A stretch of 64,000 nt of DNA. It comes from Gracilaria vermiculophylla (Eukaryota > Rhodophyta > Florideophyceae > Gracilariales > Gracilariaceae). The stretch covers positions 4,359,966-4,423,965 of the forward strand of contig JAHNZQ020000308.1 in NCBI GenBank assembly GCA_019155205.2, in the 5' to 3' direction. Shown piece by piece: positions 30,366 through 40,998 of the stretch. Positions within the stretch are counted from its first letter, which is position 1, and every line of letters starts with the position of its first letter. A program made the translations under genes and the position numbers. Below the pieces are notes generated by a model. It saw nothing but the letters and a program-made list of their open reading frames with translations. It was not told the DNA's origin and did not search any database.

Positions 30366-32522
30366 TTAAGATCTGAGACGGGCGCTTCTTCTTCTCGGAC
30401 GATTTGGGGCGATCCTCTTCTTATCGACAGGACAGCATCCGTTGTACGTGAGCCATTCTGCAGGGACGAAAAGAGTGAGAAACATAATATTTGTTAGACA
30501 ATTCGAAACTGATGAAAGCACGTAAAGGAATTTCCATCAAAATGAAAAAGATTACTTACCGTCAATACAACTCTTGTGATATTTGTGTGAGCAAGGAAGA
30601 ATTCGAAGTTCTTCTCCTTCTTCAACATCACACATGCAAATGCAACATCGTATTTCCTTGTCTTCCACAGTTGCTTTCTTCGTCGGTAAAGAATCAATTT
30701 GATCCTTGTCCGCACGATTCTTCTCTCGAACGAGTTGATCGTCAAGACGTATCAGGTGTTCATAGTCAAGAAAATGATCCGTATCATGATCTTCGTGGAA
30801 ATAGTGGATTTGAAGGCCTGCCCGGTTCACATGTATCATGCGATGCACTACGGGGGCATCTTCATGAGAACCACGAACATGAGGAGAGGTATTACCTGAG
30901 CCAGTAGCGGCACTTCGTGCGGCCCTCATCCTCATGGCACCTCGACGTAGGGCTTGCTCGGCACTTCGACGCAGGGCTTGCTCGGCACCTCGACGTAGGG
31001 CTTGCTCGGCACTTCGACGTATGACTTGCTCGGCACCCTCTCGGTTCTGGGCATTGATGGCTTCCATTGAAGGCAGGGCGTAGCTCCAAACTCGGGTATT
31101 GTTGGCCGGGCTAGGTCGAGGAGGAGGTTGATAACGAACTCGACGAAGATGACGAAGTTCGCGCTCGCGTCGGTACTGCATGAGACGTATTTGTGTTGGC
31201 GAATCCATACGTCTTACTTGTGGCATCCGTTCCCCAAGCAACCCTACACTCCCCGGAACAGATGAGTCCGGCCTATTGCCACCCGCAGTCGTCGGATTTG
31301 TCAGCGCTTCTATGGAGTAATTGTGACGCTGGCCTTCGACCGGCCGAACAGTATTGTTCACATTTTGGAGAGACTGACTCGTTTCGGATTGGTTGTTGTG
31401 TCGCAATGGGTTTACGCGAGGTTCAGTAGATCCAAGTAAGTGATTTGGGACCGCAGAATGGCGGGACTCGGTACCTATACCGTGCCTTGATGGCGTCTCC
31501 GCTGAAGAAGGATACGAACGTCGCACAGTGCCAGTGTGAACAAAGGATGGGGTTGTATCTCGACCAAGCATGGCTCCCTGGTTGCGCTCCAAATGAACGT
31601 ATCGACGCGGGACCGATGGATTGTGTCGGAGCGGATTGCCGTCTGAATACACGGTGGAGTTGACAGACGAGGGGCGCAATGCTGGTGTGAAAGGTATGGC
31701 ACGAGAATTGGTTTGCAGATCGCCGGAACCATGAGTAGACATGCAAGGATTCCTTGCTAGTATTTGATCAAGCTCGACAAGACGTGGGGTGTGCTGTGGT
31801 CTTGAACCGCTCGACTGCGGCCTTGGTTGGGATGCCATTGGTGGAATTGACGGAAGCTCTAGGTTGTGCGGATGCAAGTGGTGTGGTAGTGTCGAAGCGT
31901 GGGTCAATCGGTTAACTCGGGCAAGCAGCGGATTGAAGTCTGGTAAAGGGGGCATATTCTGACGGTGGTTTTGAGAGGAGGGATTGTGCGTGGGTGAAAC
32001 TAGGGATTCAACAGGAAAACGGCCAGCGCCAGGGCCTGTTACTGGCGGGGGGGGAAGTGGATGCGGCGGGGGCGGGGGCTGTGACGGAGCTAGTCGCGGC
32101 CCGGATGCAGCCATTTCAATAACATCTTCTTCATGGGGAGAACGGGATGCGTTTCGTTGGTGCAGGTGCATGCTCTGTTGCTCTATGGGAGTGGTACGCG
32201 TTTCGCTTCCGCGAATGGAAAAGACTGAGGATGGATGAGGGGGAGAGTCACTGTCGTCGACGATAATAACGTGTGGTGGATGGGAAACGGAGTTGGAAGG
32301 CAGCGGGTGGGTGGGGGCTTGATCGCGACGGCGACGTTTTCGGGGGACTTCGTCGATCACAATGGGTTCCATGGGAGTTGTTGCTGCATGTTGCGGGCGA
32401 GAGGTATCTAACACAATGACATTGTTAGGCGTCACTTGACGATCGCGTGCAGAATTGGGCCGCACCGTCCCGACGACGACGACCTCAGAATCGTCGTCAG
32501 CGGCGGCAGCGCTGGGCGTCAT
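30366..32522 (-). CDS. RING-H2 E3 ubiquitin ligase-like protein, two exons
   Basis: Exon 1 is 32522-30560 and exon 2 is 30457-30366, giving 684 residues. The intron (30458-30559, 102 bp) has GTAAGT and CTGCAG borders and is required to complete the RING. About 600 residues of Pro/Ser/His/Arg-rich, probably disordered sequence come first. They include a basic PRKRRRRD patch, likely nuclear, and five 9-residue repeats of the type AEQALRR(S/G)A (DNA 30930-31045). The RING-H2 reads CCIC...[25 protein letters not shown]. The last metal ligand is Asp rather than Cys, as in RBX1. A basic tail PRRRSARLRS ends the protein. E3 activity is inferred from the RING; substrates are unknown. A polypurine tract lies just upstream of the start. 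Confidence 0.85.
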
Positions 32523-32629
32523 TTGGAACTAGAATGCGTTTCAAGTGGCGAGTACGCAGTACGCAGGCACGTCTTCGGAAAGTGCTTTTCCAGAGTGTGG
32601 GGCGACGTGCATGAAACCCGAACACCGCG

Positions 32630-32706
32630 AAGGAAAGGGAGTAAGGGAAAGGGAAGGAACAGGGAAAGGGGGAAGGGAGGGAAGGGGGGGGGGGAAGGGA
32701 AGGGTA
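32630..32706 (+). repeat. Polypurine (G/A) tract
   Basis: Nearly uninterrupted purines (AAGGGA, AAGGGGGAAGGGAGGGAAGG, then ten consecutive Gs) for about 75 bp, 110-180 bp upstream of the RING gene start on the opposite strand. Such mirror-like purine runs can form triplex or quadruplex DNA and often lie in promoters. Confidence 0.7.
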
Positions 32707-33321
32707 GCGGTCAAGCGCGAGTGTCGAACGACGAGTCGAGTGCACGCAACGACGGAAAGCCGCCTTTAGTAGGCGGCGGACTTGGCGTGGAGTGCGCAGC
32801 GGGAACGGTCGGCGCGGCGTCGATGGTGCGGATGATAGGGCGAAGGCGAGCAGTGGAGACATTTGAAAGGCGCACGGCAACAAATGAGACGAAAAGTAGA
32901 AAATTGATTTTTGACGGCGGCATGCGTCGACAAGCTGCCATAACTTGCAAAGTATGCACGGGGCTGCGCAAAGTGGGTGCAACTTGCGTGGCCTCGGCCG
33001 TGGCGCAGTGGCTGAGTGGCGGGATGTGGCGAGCATGCGCGGCGTTCTGCCGGAGTGCCCGTCTCGCGACGCACGGGCAGTGCGCTGTCGGCGGCGCGGT
33101 GCTCCCCCGGCCGCGCGCGCGAGCACATCCTGCCGCCCGCCGCCGCTCTGTTGGGCAGCGGCAGGCTGCGTCTGTGCAGTGGCAACGCGCGCACTGGCTT
33201 CCGAATTCCTTAATCCTTGATATCGAGCTCAGTGCTTGTGTCGGCGCGCAATGCCAATAACAATGCGCCCCGCCTGCTGAACGCACCCAGCCGCCTAGCC
33301 GCTCAGTGCGATCCAACGCTA
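32707..33321. other. GC-rich divergent promoter block
   Basis: Between the RING gene (minus) and rhodanese gene (plus). Several overlapping long frames on both strands (for example 32711-33562) are compositional, and none has a domain. Confidence 0.55.
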
Positions 33322-33795
33322 ATGGCCCGCCCCCTACGCCGCGTCGCTGCTCGCTCTGCCTTCGTCTCCTTCCTCTCCCCGTTAGTCTCGACGTCGTCGC
33401 TGCCCGCCGTGTGTCCCTCGAGGTCCGCTGTACTGCACCGTTCCGTTCACACAATGGTGACCAAGCTCTCTCCGCACGCTGCCAATGAAAAGTTAAGCCA
33501 ATCATCTGCAATCTACGTCGACGTACGCACGCCCGCTGAGTTTGCCGCCGGACACATTCCACGTGCCCTCAATGTATCGTTCACCACTCCCGATATGAAA
33601 CCACTTCCTTCCTTTGTTGACGATTTCCGTGCTGCTGTCGGCGATGCCACCGAGATCATCGTCGGATGCAAAAGCGGCAAAAGGAGCACTGCTGCCATCG
33701 CCAAGCTTAACGACGCTGGTATTCAGGGGCTCATGGAGCTTGAAGGCGGTTTTAACAGTTGGGAGAGCGATTCCACCCTTCCAGTTGAAAAGTAA
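33322..33795 (+). CDS. Single-domain rhodanese (sulfurtransferase), organelle-targeted
   Basis: The rhodanese domain (about 110 residues) shows YVDVRTPAEFAAGHIPRALNV, then the active-site loop GCKSGKRS with catalytic Cys followed by a CxxGxR-type loop, and a final GGFNSW. It moves sulfane sulfur between thiol acceptors. The frame is open from an earlier ATG (33217). I prefer 33322 (MARPLRRVAARSAF), whose Arg/Ser/Ala-rich 40-50 residues form a typical mitochondrial or plastid presequence before MVTKLSPHAANEKL. The mature protein resembles plant and algal single-domain rhodaneses. The gene converges on the next, with only 134 bp between stops. Confidence 0.88.
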   Translation: MARPLRRVAARSAFVSFLSPLVSTSSLPAVCPSRSAVLHRSVHTMVTKLSPHAANEKLSQSSAIYVDVRTPAEFAAGHIPRALNVSFTTPDMKPLPSFVDDFRAAVGDATEIIVGCKSGKRSTAAIAKLNDAGIQGLMELEGGFNSWESDSTLPVEK

Positions 33796-33929
33796 CAGCG
33801 CAGCTTCAAGCACCCATCGCGTATCCGCATTCGTCATCGTATTACGATACATTTCTCTTAAAGCAATGCCCAGTTTGTCATGTTAATGTCAGTTGTCTCT
33901 AGCCTGTTCTCCACGTCTTCTACGATTAC

Positions 33930-35879
33930 TTATTCAGCCTTTTCGACTCGTTTACTCCCAACAGCCATTTGGATCAAATTACTCCCCAATGTTCCAATCC
34001 CCTTCGAACCCGCGTCGGCTCTCCCAGATCCGTCCCCGACTTCCACACCACGCCCTTTTTCAATGTCAACCACACCACCACCAAGGGCCCCTACCCCAGT
34101 GGATCGCGACGAAGCCACAGTCAGTGCCGTCATTGCGAAGAAGTCCATTGTGTACACCACGTACATCATGGTTCCACAGTCAATATTCTCACCCAACATT
34201 GCAGGTCTCCACACACGTGCACGATAATTCATTCCGATAACTACGTAAAAAAGCAGTTCGCATCCAAACACAAGCATATCCAACCGATCCTTACAACGCA
34301 TTACTGTGAGCATCAAAACCCCCAAAAACAACGGGTATCCCACTCCAATACACAACTGAAGCACAATGAACATCCCACCATTGGCTTCGTACAAAGTTTG
34401 AAGCGGGTCTTGTCTAAGTAAAAGTCCCACACCTCCCAGGCCAACCGCAAACGCCGTTAGGAATACATTTCCGAGAAGCACATATTGACGTAACGACACT
34501 CCTTTCGTCAGAGAAACTACGGTCGACAGTGTAACAAATATGGGGAACCCAACCAGTCCAATCGACAACAACATGGCTACGACACTCCCATACTTTGCCG
34601 GTAATAGATGGTCAACGGTTTGTTCTACCCGATTCTCAAGCATTTGTAATCGATGTTTCATCTTAGTAACTTTCGGAGCCATATACTGACTTGCATAATA
34701 CTTGATAGCATCTGTTTCGGGACCTTCAACGAGAATCGCCGCCCTTTCAGCACGCTGTCTCACCCACTGACCCAGATCCGGATGTTGAATTTTCTCCTGA
34801 AGCTCGTCTAGCTTACGTTGTTCATCGGCGAGCATTTTGGACAGCATTTGCTTCTCTTCAAATAGTTCGTCAAACGCTCTTTTTTGTTCTTCGATTGTCT
34901 CCTTCATCTCCTCAATTTCTCCTCTCTCTTCATCTTTTGCTTCCTTTACAATCTGTGGTAAACTATCACGAAGTTTAGCAAGATCAGCGTTTCGTTCCGA
35001 TACGAGTTGTTCCGCATTTTTCTTTTCCTTCTTCATTGATTTCATTTTTTTCTGCAACTCATCCGCCTCAATTCTCGCGGCCCTCTCGTTCTCGCGTGCC
35101 TCTTGTTCGCTTTGCAAAAGACTGTTGAGACGTTTCTTATACGTCTCCAACTGTGCAGTAAGCTCAGAAGCTTCTGATTGAATAGAGCTGTCTGGGCTTC
35201 CCTTTTTATCATCCTGGGGCTTCTGCGGTTTTCCGATGCTCCCTGGCTTCTGAACTTTCCTCAAGAGGGGCTGTCCAGGCGCAACCATTTCTGGTGGAGC
35301 CTGCGCGGGTTGCCGAACATCCTCCTCTGGAGGAGGAGGCAGTTGATCAACCTTATCTCTGGCATCCAAAATGTCTTCCCGACCTGCATCATTCTTGCTT
35401 TGTTGTTTCTCCGCCATATCATGGTGATCTAACCTTCCATCGACCTCCGCTGCATTATTCGTATCAGATTGTAGAATATTTGCTTGTTTGAGCTCTTCTT
35501 CAGTAATTCCCACTCGTTTGGCAATCTCTTGAATTTGGGCATCCACATCATTGAGATCGTCCTCGTCCGGTTTTTTTGTGACTCCTTTTTCCTTTTGTTC
35601 ATTTTCCGGTGCTGTCTGCGCCTCCTCTATCCCCTGTCTTTGTAGGGCAGCCTCCGCGAGGCGTTGCGAGCCCTTCAAGTCGCCATCGAGTGAATCGTCA
35701 CCATTGGGTTGAATTTGTTGTAATGTTCTCCGCAGAACAAAACTTTGCGGTGCAGAAGCTCCACTGAGGCTATTATCGCTCGTTTCGCGAGAGAACACGG
35801 GATGGGTGAAAAGAGTTATCACAAGTGATGTCAAAACGAAAACCCTGGTAGCTCGTAGGAAAACAATTGATGAGCACAT
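33930..35879 (-). CDS. Signal-peptide, coiled-coil, multi-pass membrane protein of unknown function
   Basis: A 649-residue single-exon protein that I cannot assign to a family. A hydrophobic signal segment spans about residues 10-30. Next comes an acidic Gln/Asp/Glu-rich, Pro-containing region, then a long predicted coiled coil rich in Glu/Lys/Gln/Leu (about 225-360, for example LQKKMKSMKKEKKNAEQLVSERNADL). A heptad-like segment MKHRLQMLENRVEQTV leads into five hydrophobic helices in the last third (AMLLSIGLVGFPIFVTL, VFLTAFAVGLGGVGLLL, IVLQLCIGVGYPLFLGVLML, MLVFGCELLFYVVIGM, VVYTMDFFAMTALTVA). A Gly-rich tail of about 60 residues ends the protein. A lumenal or extracellular coiled coil tethered to a membrane bundle is the likely topology. 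It may tether or scaffold, but function is unknown. Confidence 0.8.
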   Translation of the reverse strand: MCSSIVFLRATRVFVLTSLVITLFTHPVFSRETSDNSLSGASAPQSFVLRRTLQQIQPNGDDSLDGDLKGSQRLAEAALQRQGIEEAQTAPENEQKEKGVTKKPDEDDLNDVDAQIQEIAKRVGITEEELKQANILQSDTNNAAEVDGRLDHHDMAEKQQSKNDAGREDILDARDKVDQLPPPPEEDVRQPAQAPPEMVAPGQPLLRKVQKPGSIGKPQKPQDDKKGSPDSSIQSEASELTAQLETYKKRLNSLLQSEQEARENERAARIEADELQKKMKSMKKEKKNAEQLVSERNADLAKLRDSLPQIVKEAKDEERGEIEEMKETIEEQKRAFDELFEEKQMLSKMLADEQRKLDELQEKIQHPDLGQWVRQRAERAAILVEGPETDAIKYYASQYMAPKVTKMKHRLQMLENRVEQTVDHLLPAKYGSVVAMLLSIGLVGFPIFVTLSTVVSLTKGVSLRQYVLLGNVFLTAFAVGLGGVGLLLRQDPLQTLYEANGGMFIVLQLCIGVGYPLFLGVLMLTVMRCKDRLDMLVFGCELLFYVVIGMNYRARVWRPAMLGENIDCGTMMYVVYTMDFFAMTALTVASSRSTGVGALGGGVVDIEKGRGVEVGDGSGRADAGSKGIGTLGSNLIQMAVGSKRVEKAE

Positions 35880-36908
35880 TGAATCAAAGGTAGTTGCCGA
35901 AAGAAGAGAAGAAGTGGAGCTTAGTTTGAGCGAAGAAAAAGGTACAGAACGAGATCAAAACCATGTAGAACGCGGGGTTCAATGAGGAGCTCCTTAGTAT
36001 CTTATAGGAAGTAAGGAATCCCGAAACTGGACAGAGTACGGAAAGCTCAACAACACTAACGACACTGAAGCGCGTAATTGTCTAAGGCGTCGTGGAGATG
36101 TCGAAGGAGCTGGGAGTACCTTTCCAGGAGAATGTAAGGACTGCCCTTTCACACCAACAGCGAGCATGCGCGTCTCTGCAATTTGTCGGAGACAGTGATC
36201 TTTTAGTGAAACAATCCGACTGATTAAAGATTGTTTCTTTTTCATTTCTGGTTGCGAGGCGATAATTGGTTGTTGGGCCGCCCTCGCATTGCTGTGCAAG
36301 GGAACTGCGCGATATCTCACAATGTTCAAACTCCGGGATTCTTCACTTCGCTCCCATGACATCCGAATGGAAGGCAAATTCAAAGTCCCTAGGGAAATGA
36401 CCCGACAAAACGTTATGTCTGTTGGAATGCCCGTTGAGACTCACGCGCAATGGCTCATAGGAACGCAGCAACGCAAGACCAGCGTAGAAGCGTATGAAGG
36501 TTTCTCGCCTTCAACTGGTATATAATGGCGACTGACTGCTTGTCAGAATAAAGTAGCTGTTTCAGAAAAACAGTGCCTCTGGAAGCGCTGCTCCTGTGAT
36601 GCAAGTCCTCGCTGTCCCAAGTACGAAGCGCTACAAGCTGAATAAATCGACGAGCTTGCAACCAGTGCCATGCCTATTACACTCTTATGACACTGCCGAA
36701 CTGCTGATGGATGTAAGGTCCTCTAGCAAGACATTTTGTTGCGTTGATATCAAATCGACCATCCGTGCACTAGCATGAGCCCATCCTGTTGAAAAGCTTG
36801 CGCATATATCAGGCGTCTGCTTGTTCCATGACTTGAACTTTATTATTATTCGAGGTCCCTCCCTTTGCGCGCACAACCGCCCGTACTAAGAAAAAGAAAA
36901 AAACAGCT
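35880..36908. other. No convincing gene
   Basis: Only short frames. A minus-strand frame at 35994-36383 lacks domain character. The first part is the promoter of the coiled-coil membrane protein. Confidence 0.55.
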
Positions 36909-38327
36909 CTACTCAAAACTAAACTTCGGATATTTTGCAACGATGGAAGGATAGTGCTCTCGAATAGCCTTCATGTCCCTCATCAAAGGCTCCGGAATTT
37001 GAACTCCACCAGCCCTCTCACATTCCAAAAATCCTTCGTGCTCCAGTTCGCCGGCCGTGTAAATGCGACCAGGTCCCTTCGGATCTTTCTCGGAATCACG
37101 CATCGCACGCAAAAACTTCCCAACATTTGATTTGAAGGTTTCAAGTGGAATAAATCTTTCCACGTCAATAGCTATGAAGAAATGTCCTAGTGGCATAGGA
37201 ATCTTCTCTCCTGTTTCCTTATTGACACCGCTAAGTTGCGGACTGTTTAACCCGTCTTGGAGTGCAGAGGACAGCAGTTCTACGACCGTTGCATATCCGT
37301 ATCCTGTCATGCATCAATATCAGATTGCAAAGGAATTGATAATGTTAGTACAATGCGTAATCAACAAGCGAATTCTGGTGAACGTACCCTTATAGCCTCC
37401 CATCTCGGCACCAACACCACCTAGCGGTGCCAGAGAGCAATATCCAGTTTGCAGGTCCTTCAAAATCTGCGCAGTATCCGTTCTAACATTTCCATCTCGA
37501 TCAACAACCTGGCCCGGCGGAGTGGGTTGCCCTTCTCGCTCATACTTTTCAATCTTACCACGTTGGTTTACAGAAGTGGCACAATCCAAAACAAAAGGAA
37601 ATCCATCGTCACTTGGCATTCCAACTGTCAACGGGTTCGTACCAAGCATGGGTTGGACTCCATACGTAGGTGCTATTGAGGGGCGAGCATTGGTGCCCGT
37701 GATACCAATGCAGCCATGTTTCTGTGCTTTGTCAACGTAATATCCAGCGGCGCCATAGTGAGTACTGTTTCTTGCCACCACCATCGCAAGTCCATGCTTC
37801 TTTGCCTTTTCGATGCAGATGTCCATGCATTTGGGCCCGATGAAAAGACCAAGCCCGCCATGACCGTCGACCACGGCTGTGGTCTCAGTCTGGTTAACGA
37901 TGTCAAACGGCGCAGTGGGCTTGAGGATACCACTGTTGATACGATCAATGTAAATAGGCTTGAGGCGACCAATACCATGAGTGGTGACAGCATGAAGATC
38001 GGCCCATTCCAAGACTTCAGCGGCAACAGAAGCTTCATCAGCTGGAACGCCTGCCGCAACCAACGCGTCTTCCATGAACTGCCTCAAAAAGGGCATGTCC
38101 ACCTTGGCATACTTGACAGTGGGTGCCAAATCGTTGGCCTTAGCAACGGCCTGCACTACACCTCCCTTGACTGACGGAAGCTTTCCTTCATCCCACTGTT
38201 CCAATAACTTGTTGAGCGTATCTGCGTCATCTCCAGACAGCCGCTTCGCAAGCGATGACAGCTTCGTGCGAAGCGATCCGGCATCAGACACAACGGACGG
38301 CATCTTCTGTATCACGGTATGACTCAT
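36909..38327 (-). CDS. LDH2/MDH2-family oxidoreductase (malate/lactate dehydrogenase type), two exons
   Basis: Exon 1 is 38327-37388 and exon 2 is 37303-36909, giving 444 residues. The 84-bp intron has GTACGT and GACAG borders and joins GGYKG to YGYATVVELL in frame. The NAD(P)-dependent dehydrogenase domain of the type-2 malate/L-lactate (also ureidoglycolate) family begins near residue 75. Family marks are ADLHAVTTHGIGRL, STHYGAAGYYVDKA, TYGVQPMLGTNPL and a C-terminal GHFFIAIDVERF. It is unrelated to the classical Rossmann-fold LDH/MDH. The first 75 residues are an extra, mostly helical charged extension with no clear targeting signal. Substrate cannot be fixed from sequence. A TATATATAT run lies about 35 bp before the start. 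Confidence 0.9.
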
Positions 38328-39475
38328 AGGTGACGTCCGGCAATTTTGAAAGGCTGCGGGAATATATATATGTGTCTGGTGTGGTGCTTGGGATTAGTTT
38401 TGTGGCGATCTTCAGTTGCGAGATGTCGCGTGTCAGCACAGACTGGGCAACCGGTTGCAGATTTCGCTCATTTTCTAACGGCGCTCCTATTGTAGCGACG
38501 AAGATAGAAGATATGATGCAAGAAGTTTTCGCTACTCCCATTGGTGAGCCGGAGATTCGTGTTCTCTGTTCCGCTCTCTCCGCCTATCGTTTCTGCCAAT
38601 CACGCCCATTCTTGCGCTCACTTTTGCAAAATATATGTCTCAACGACGAATAAATGCGGATAAAAGTCTCTACTACAAATAAATGTGGATAATAATTCTC
38701 TGTTTAATGTACACCTGAACCAGTACTTTACTTATCTTCAACAGCTCCAGCGCGGAGGGCTTATCGACCACTGAGGCACGTAAGGTAATCGAGGTGGCAA
38801 ACGGAACAATTATACAGCTGCAAGAACAGGCGACCTTCGAGCATGTTCATGTTCGAACAAACTTCTTGCGCTTATTGCATACTTTTCGCCTACATCTGGC
38901 CGACATGCAAGGGAGAGAGAGAACCACCCGTCTCTTGATACTGTACAACAATCCTTTGTTCTGGTAATCCTCGGAAGCAAGCCTGATTGCCTATTGATAG
39001 TAAATGAAAGCCAAATCACAGTCACGTTAGTCGAGTAGTCTGAAGTGAACTTTTACAATCGAATGGGAGAAGTCACAGACGAACTTATTCCACGTGAACC
39101 TATTTCTCAGACTAGCTGTGTGAATCACGTCTTTACGAATTGGGTGCTTTCGAGAATTCTGGTCGTATACAATCCGGTCCCAACCCTCTGGATCCCAATG
39201 TCGATATTCCGTGAAAGTTGTGGTTCAATCAGCATGAATGGCTCATTACTAAAGCTGCAAGTACTTTTCTAGCAAAACTTTCTAAGCCTTCGGAACATTT
39301 GAGGAGGTTCACTCAATCTGTTGCACAGTAGTACCTTAGTTCCGAACTGATGGGTAATCAGCAGTATACGCCATATAGATGTGCTTTCAGGCGGGATATA
39401 GCTTGCAGATCTTCTGTCACGTACTAATACTCTCTCTCTGGCCTTCAAATCTCCAACATTAGTCCAGAAATCCTT
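38328..39475. other. No convincing gene
   Basis: Short frames only. A plus-strand frame at 38330-38653 overlaps the dehydrogenase promoter and has no domain. Confidence 0.55.
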
Positions 39476-40998
39476 TCATGATTCCCTCTCCCCGCAAGCC
39501 GTTTCTGCCTTTGGATCGCCATGGCTGGACCACAGTGCAACCTCTCCATCCCATGACCCTGTAGTCAGAAATCCTCCATATGGATGCCATGATACATCTC
39601 TCACCACATCCCGATGGCCTCTCAACACCTCAACTGCCTCCCCAGACAAAACATCATAGATCACACAACAGCCATCACTTGAGCCGCAGTATATATACTT
39701 TTGACCTGTACTGTACATAGGACTGAAGTGAGCCTTGATCAAGGTTTGAAGCGTTTCGTGCGACCCGGCGTATGTTGCGACCGAATCATCATGAAAGCTT
39801 CGTGATTGACGTACCAAAGGACGTGGATTCATTCTGTAATCAAAGCTCAGGTCACGTGGTGGCTTCCTTACCTTGTCCAAATTATCTGTTCCAGTGCATT
39901 TGCGAGCGTCCCACAATTTGATGAACTGGTCTTTTCCGTTGCTTATTAGAAAGCGCCCATCATTCTTCGAGGATACATGTGTGAGCCCGTATTGGTGGCC
40001 TACAAAAATCGCGCATGCTCGGTTCATGTCTCTGCCAGACATATACTTTGTTTCTCTCTTGTCCCACATTTTCACTACTCGGCAACGGGCGAATCAAGGA
40101 AAGGAGAACTGAGGTTAGATGTGAGGAACTGGATATACACAATAAACGATGATAGCTACGTACCCATGACATCGTCTGACGCTGACAAGAGTAGATTTTC
40201 ATTGCCAGTCTGTAGGTGACACACCGAGTTCACGTCATCAGCGTGGGCTGATATGAATGCAGCTGTAGAGCCGGAAGGAATGTCATAAATAACAATACTA
40301 CCGGGCCCCAACCTATCAGATGCACCCGTTGCGGCAATAAGCTGTCTACCGTCGTGACTCCATATGATGCTCCAAATGTTAAGTCCCTCCTCTCGACTCT
40401 CGGCCATATTGACAACGGATTGAGGCAAGTGTGGGTTTCGAAGATCAACCAGATAGATGTATGAATTTATAGAAGCGTACGCTAGCCAGCGCCCATCAGG
40501 ACTAACTGCAAAATCAGTGATAGTCCACCTGACGTTCCGAGCGCGAATTGTATGGGTCTTCGTCCATGCGGCTTCGTGTTCAGACATAGAGGTAGAGTAA
40601 ACATGAATCATGGAACCCTGACTTGTGGTTACGAACATGTTACCATCATCCCCGACAAAACGGGCACCGTAGACACGGTATGCTTGCGACTCGACGGTAT
40701 GATGCCTAACCGTGGGAAGCACTGCGTGTTGCATAACAGCAGGCCGCACATCGAATCCCTTCGAAGCAGCATCCAAGGCACGATGGCGAGAAACCGGTTT
40801 TCGAGAGTTAGGAAGACAAACCTGTTGTAAAATACATAGCTCCAAGTCTATCAGAGAGGGTGACTGAGAGGGGGTGCTTCGTCGAGGACGGGAACGCCGT
40901 GGCAAGCGCTCGTACGGAACCAGTCTGTTAAGCTCACGAATTAACATAGTAGAACTCTGGAGGCGCGCGCCCTGGTTCAAATCCATGTGGTGGCGCAA
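39476..40998 (-). CDS. DCAF11: WD40 protein of the LEC14B/DCAF11 family, two exons
   Basis: Exon 1 is 40998-40164 and exon 2 is 40074-39476, giving 477 residues. The 89-bp intron (GTACGT, GAGTAG) joins SASDDVM to VKMWDKRE in frame. It belongs to the substrate-receptor family of CUL4-DDB1 ubiquitin ligases. WD repeats are visible at RWTITDFAVSPDGRWLAYAS, IIWSHDGRQLIAATG, SAHADDVNSVC, DGRFLISNGKDQFIKLWDAR and GHRDVVRDVSWHPYGGFLTTGSWDG. WDKR and WDAR fit the WDxR (DWD) box that contacts DDB1. The conserved FSPMYSTGQKYIYCGSSDG strand is diagnostic for LEC14B/DCAF11. The N-terminal 90 residues are basic and poorly conserved, so the exact start is uncertain. Confidence 0.9.

Noticed and set aside
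40965..40985. GGTTCAAATCC, resembling a tRNA B box
   Set aside because: The flanking bases do not form a T stem or acceptor stem, and the site lies in the WD40 coding sequence.
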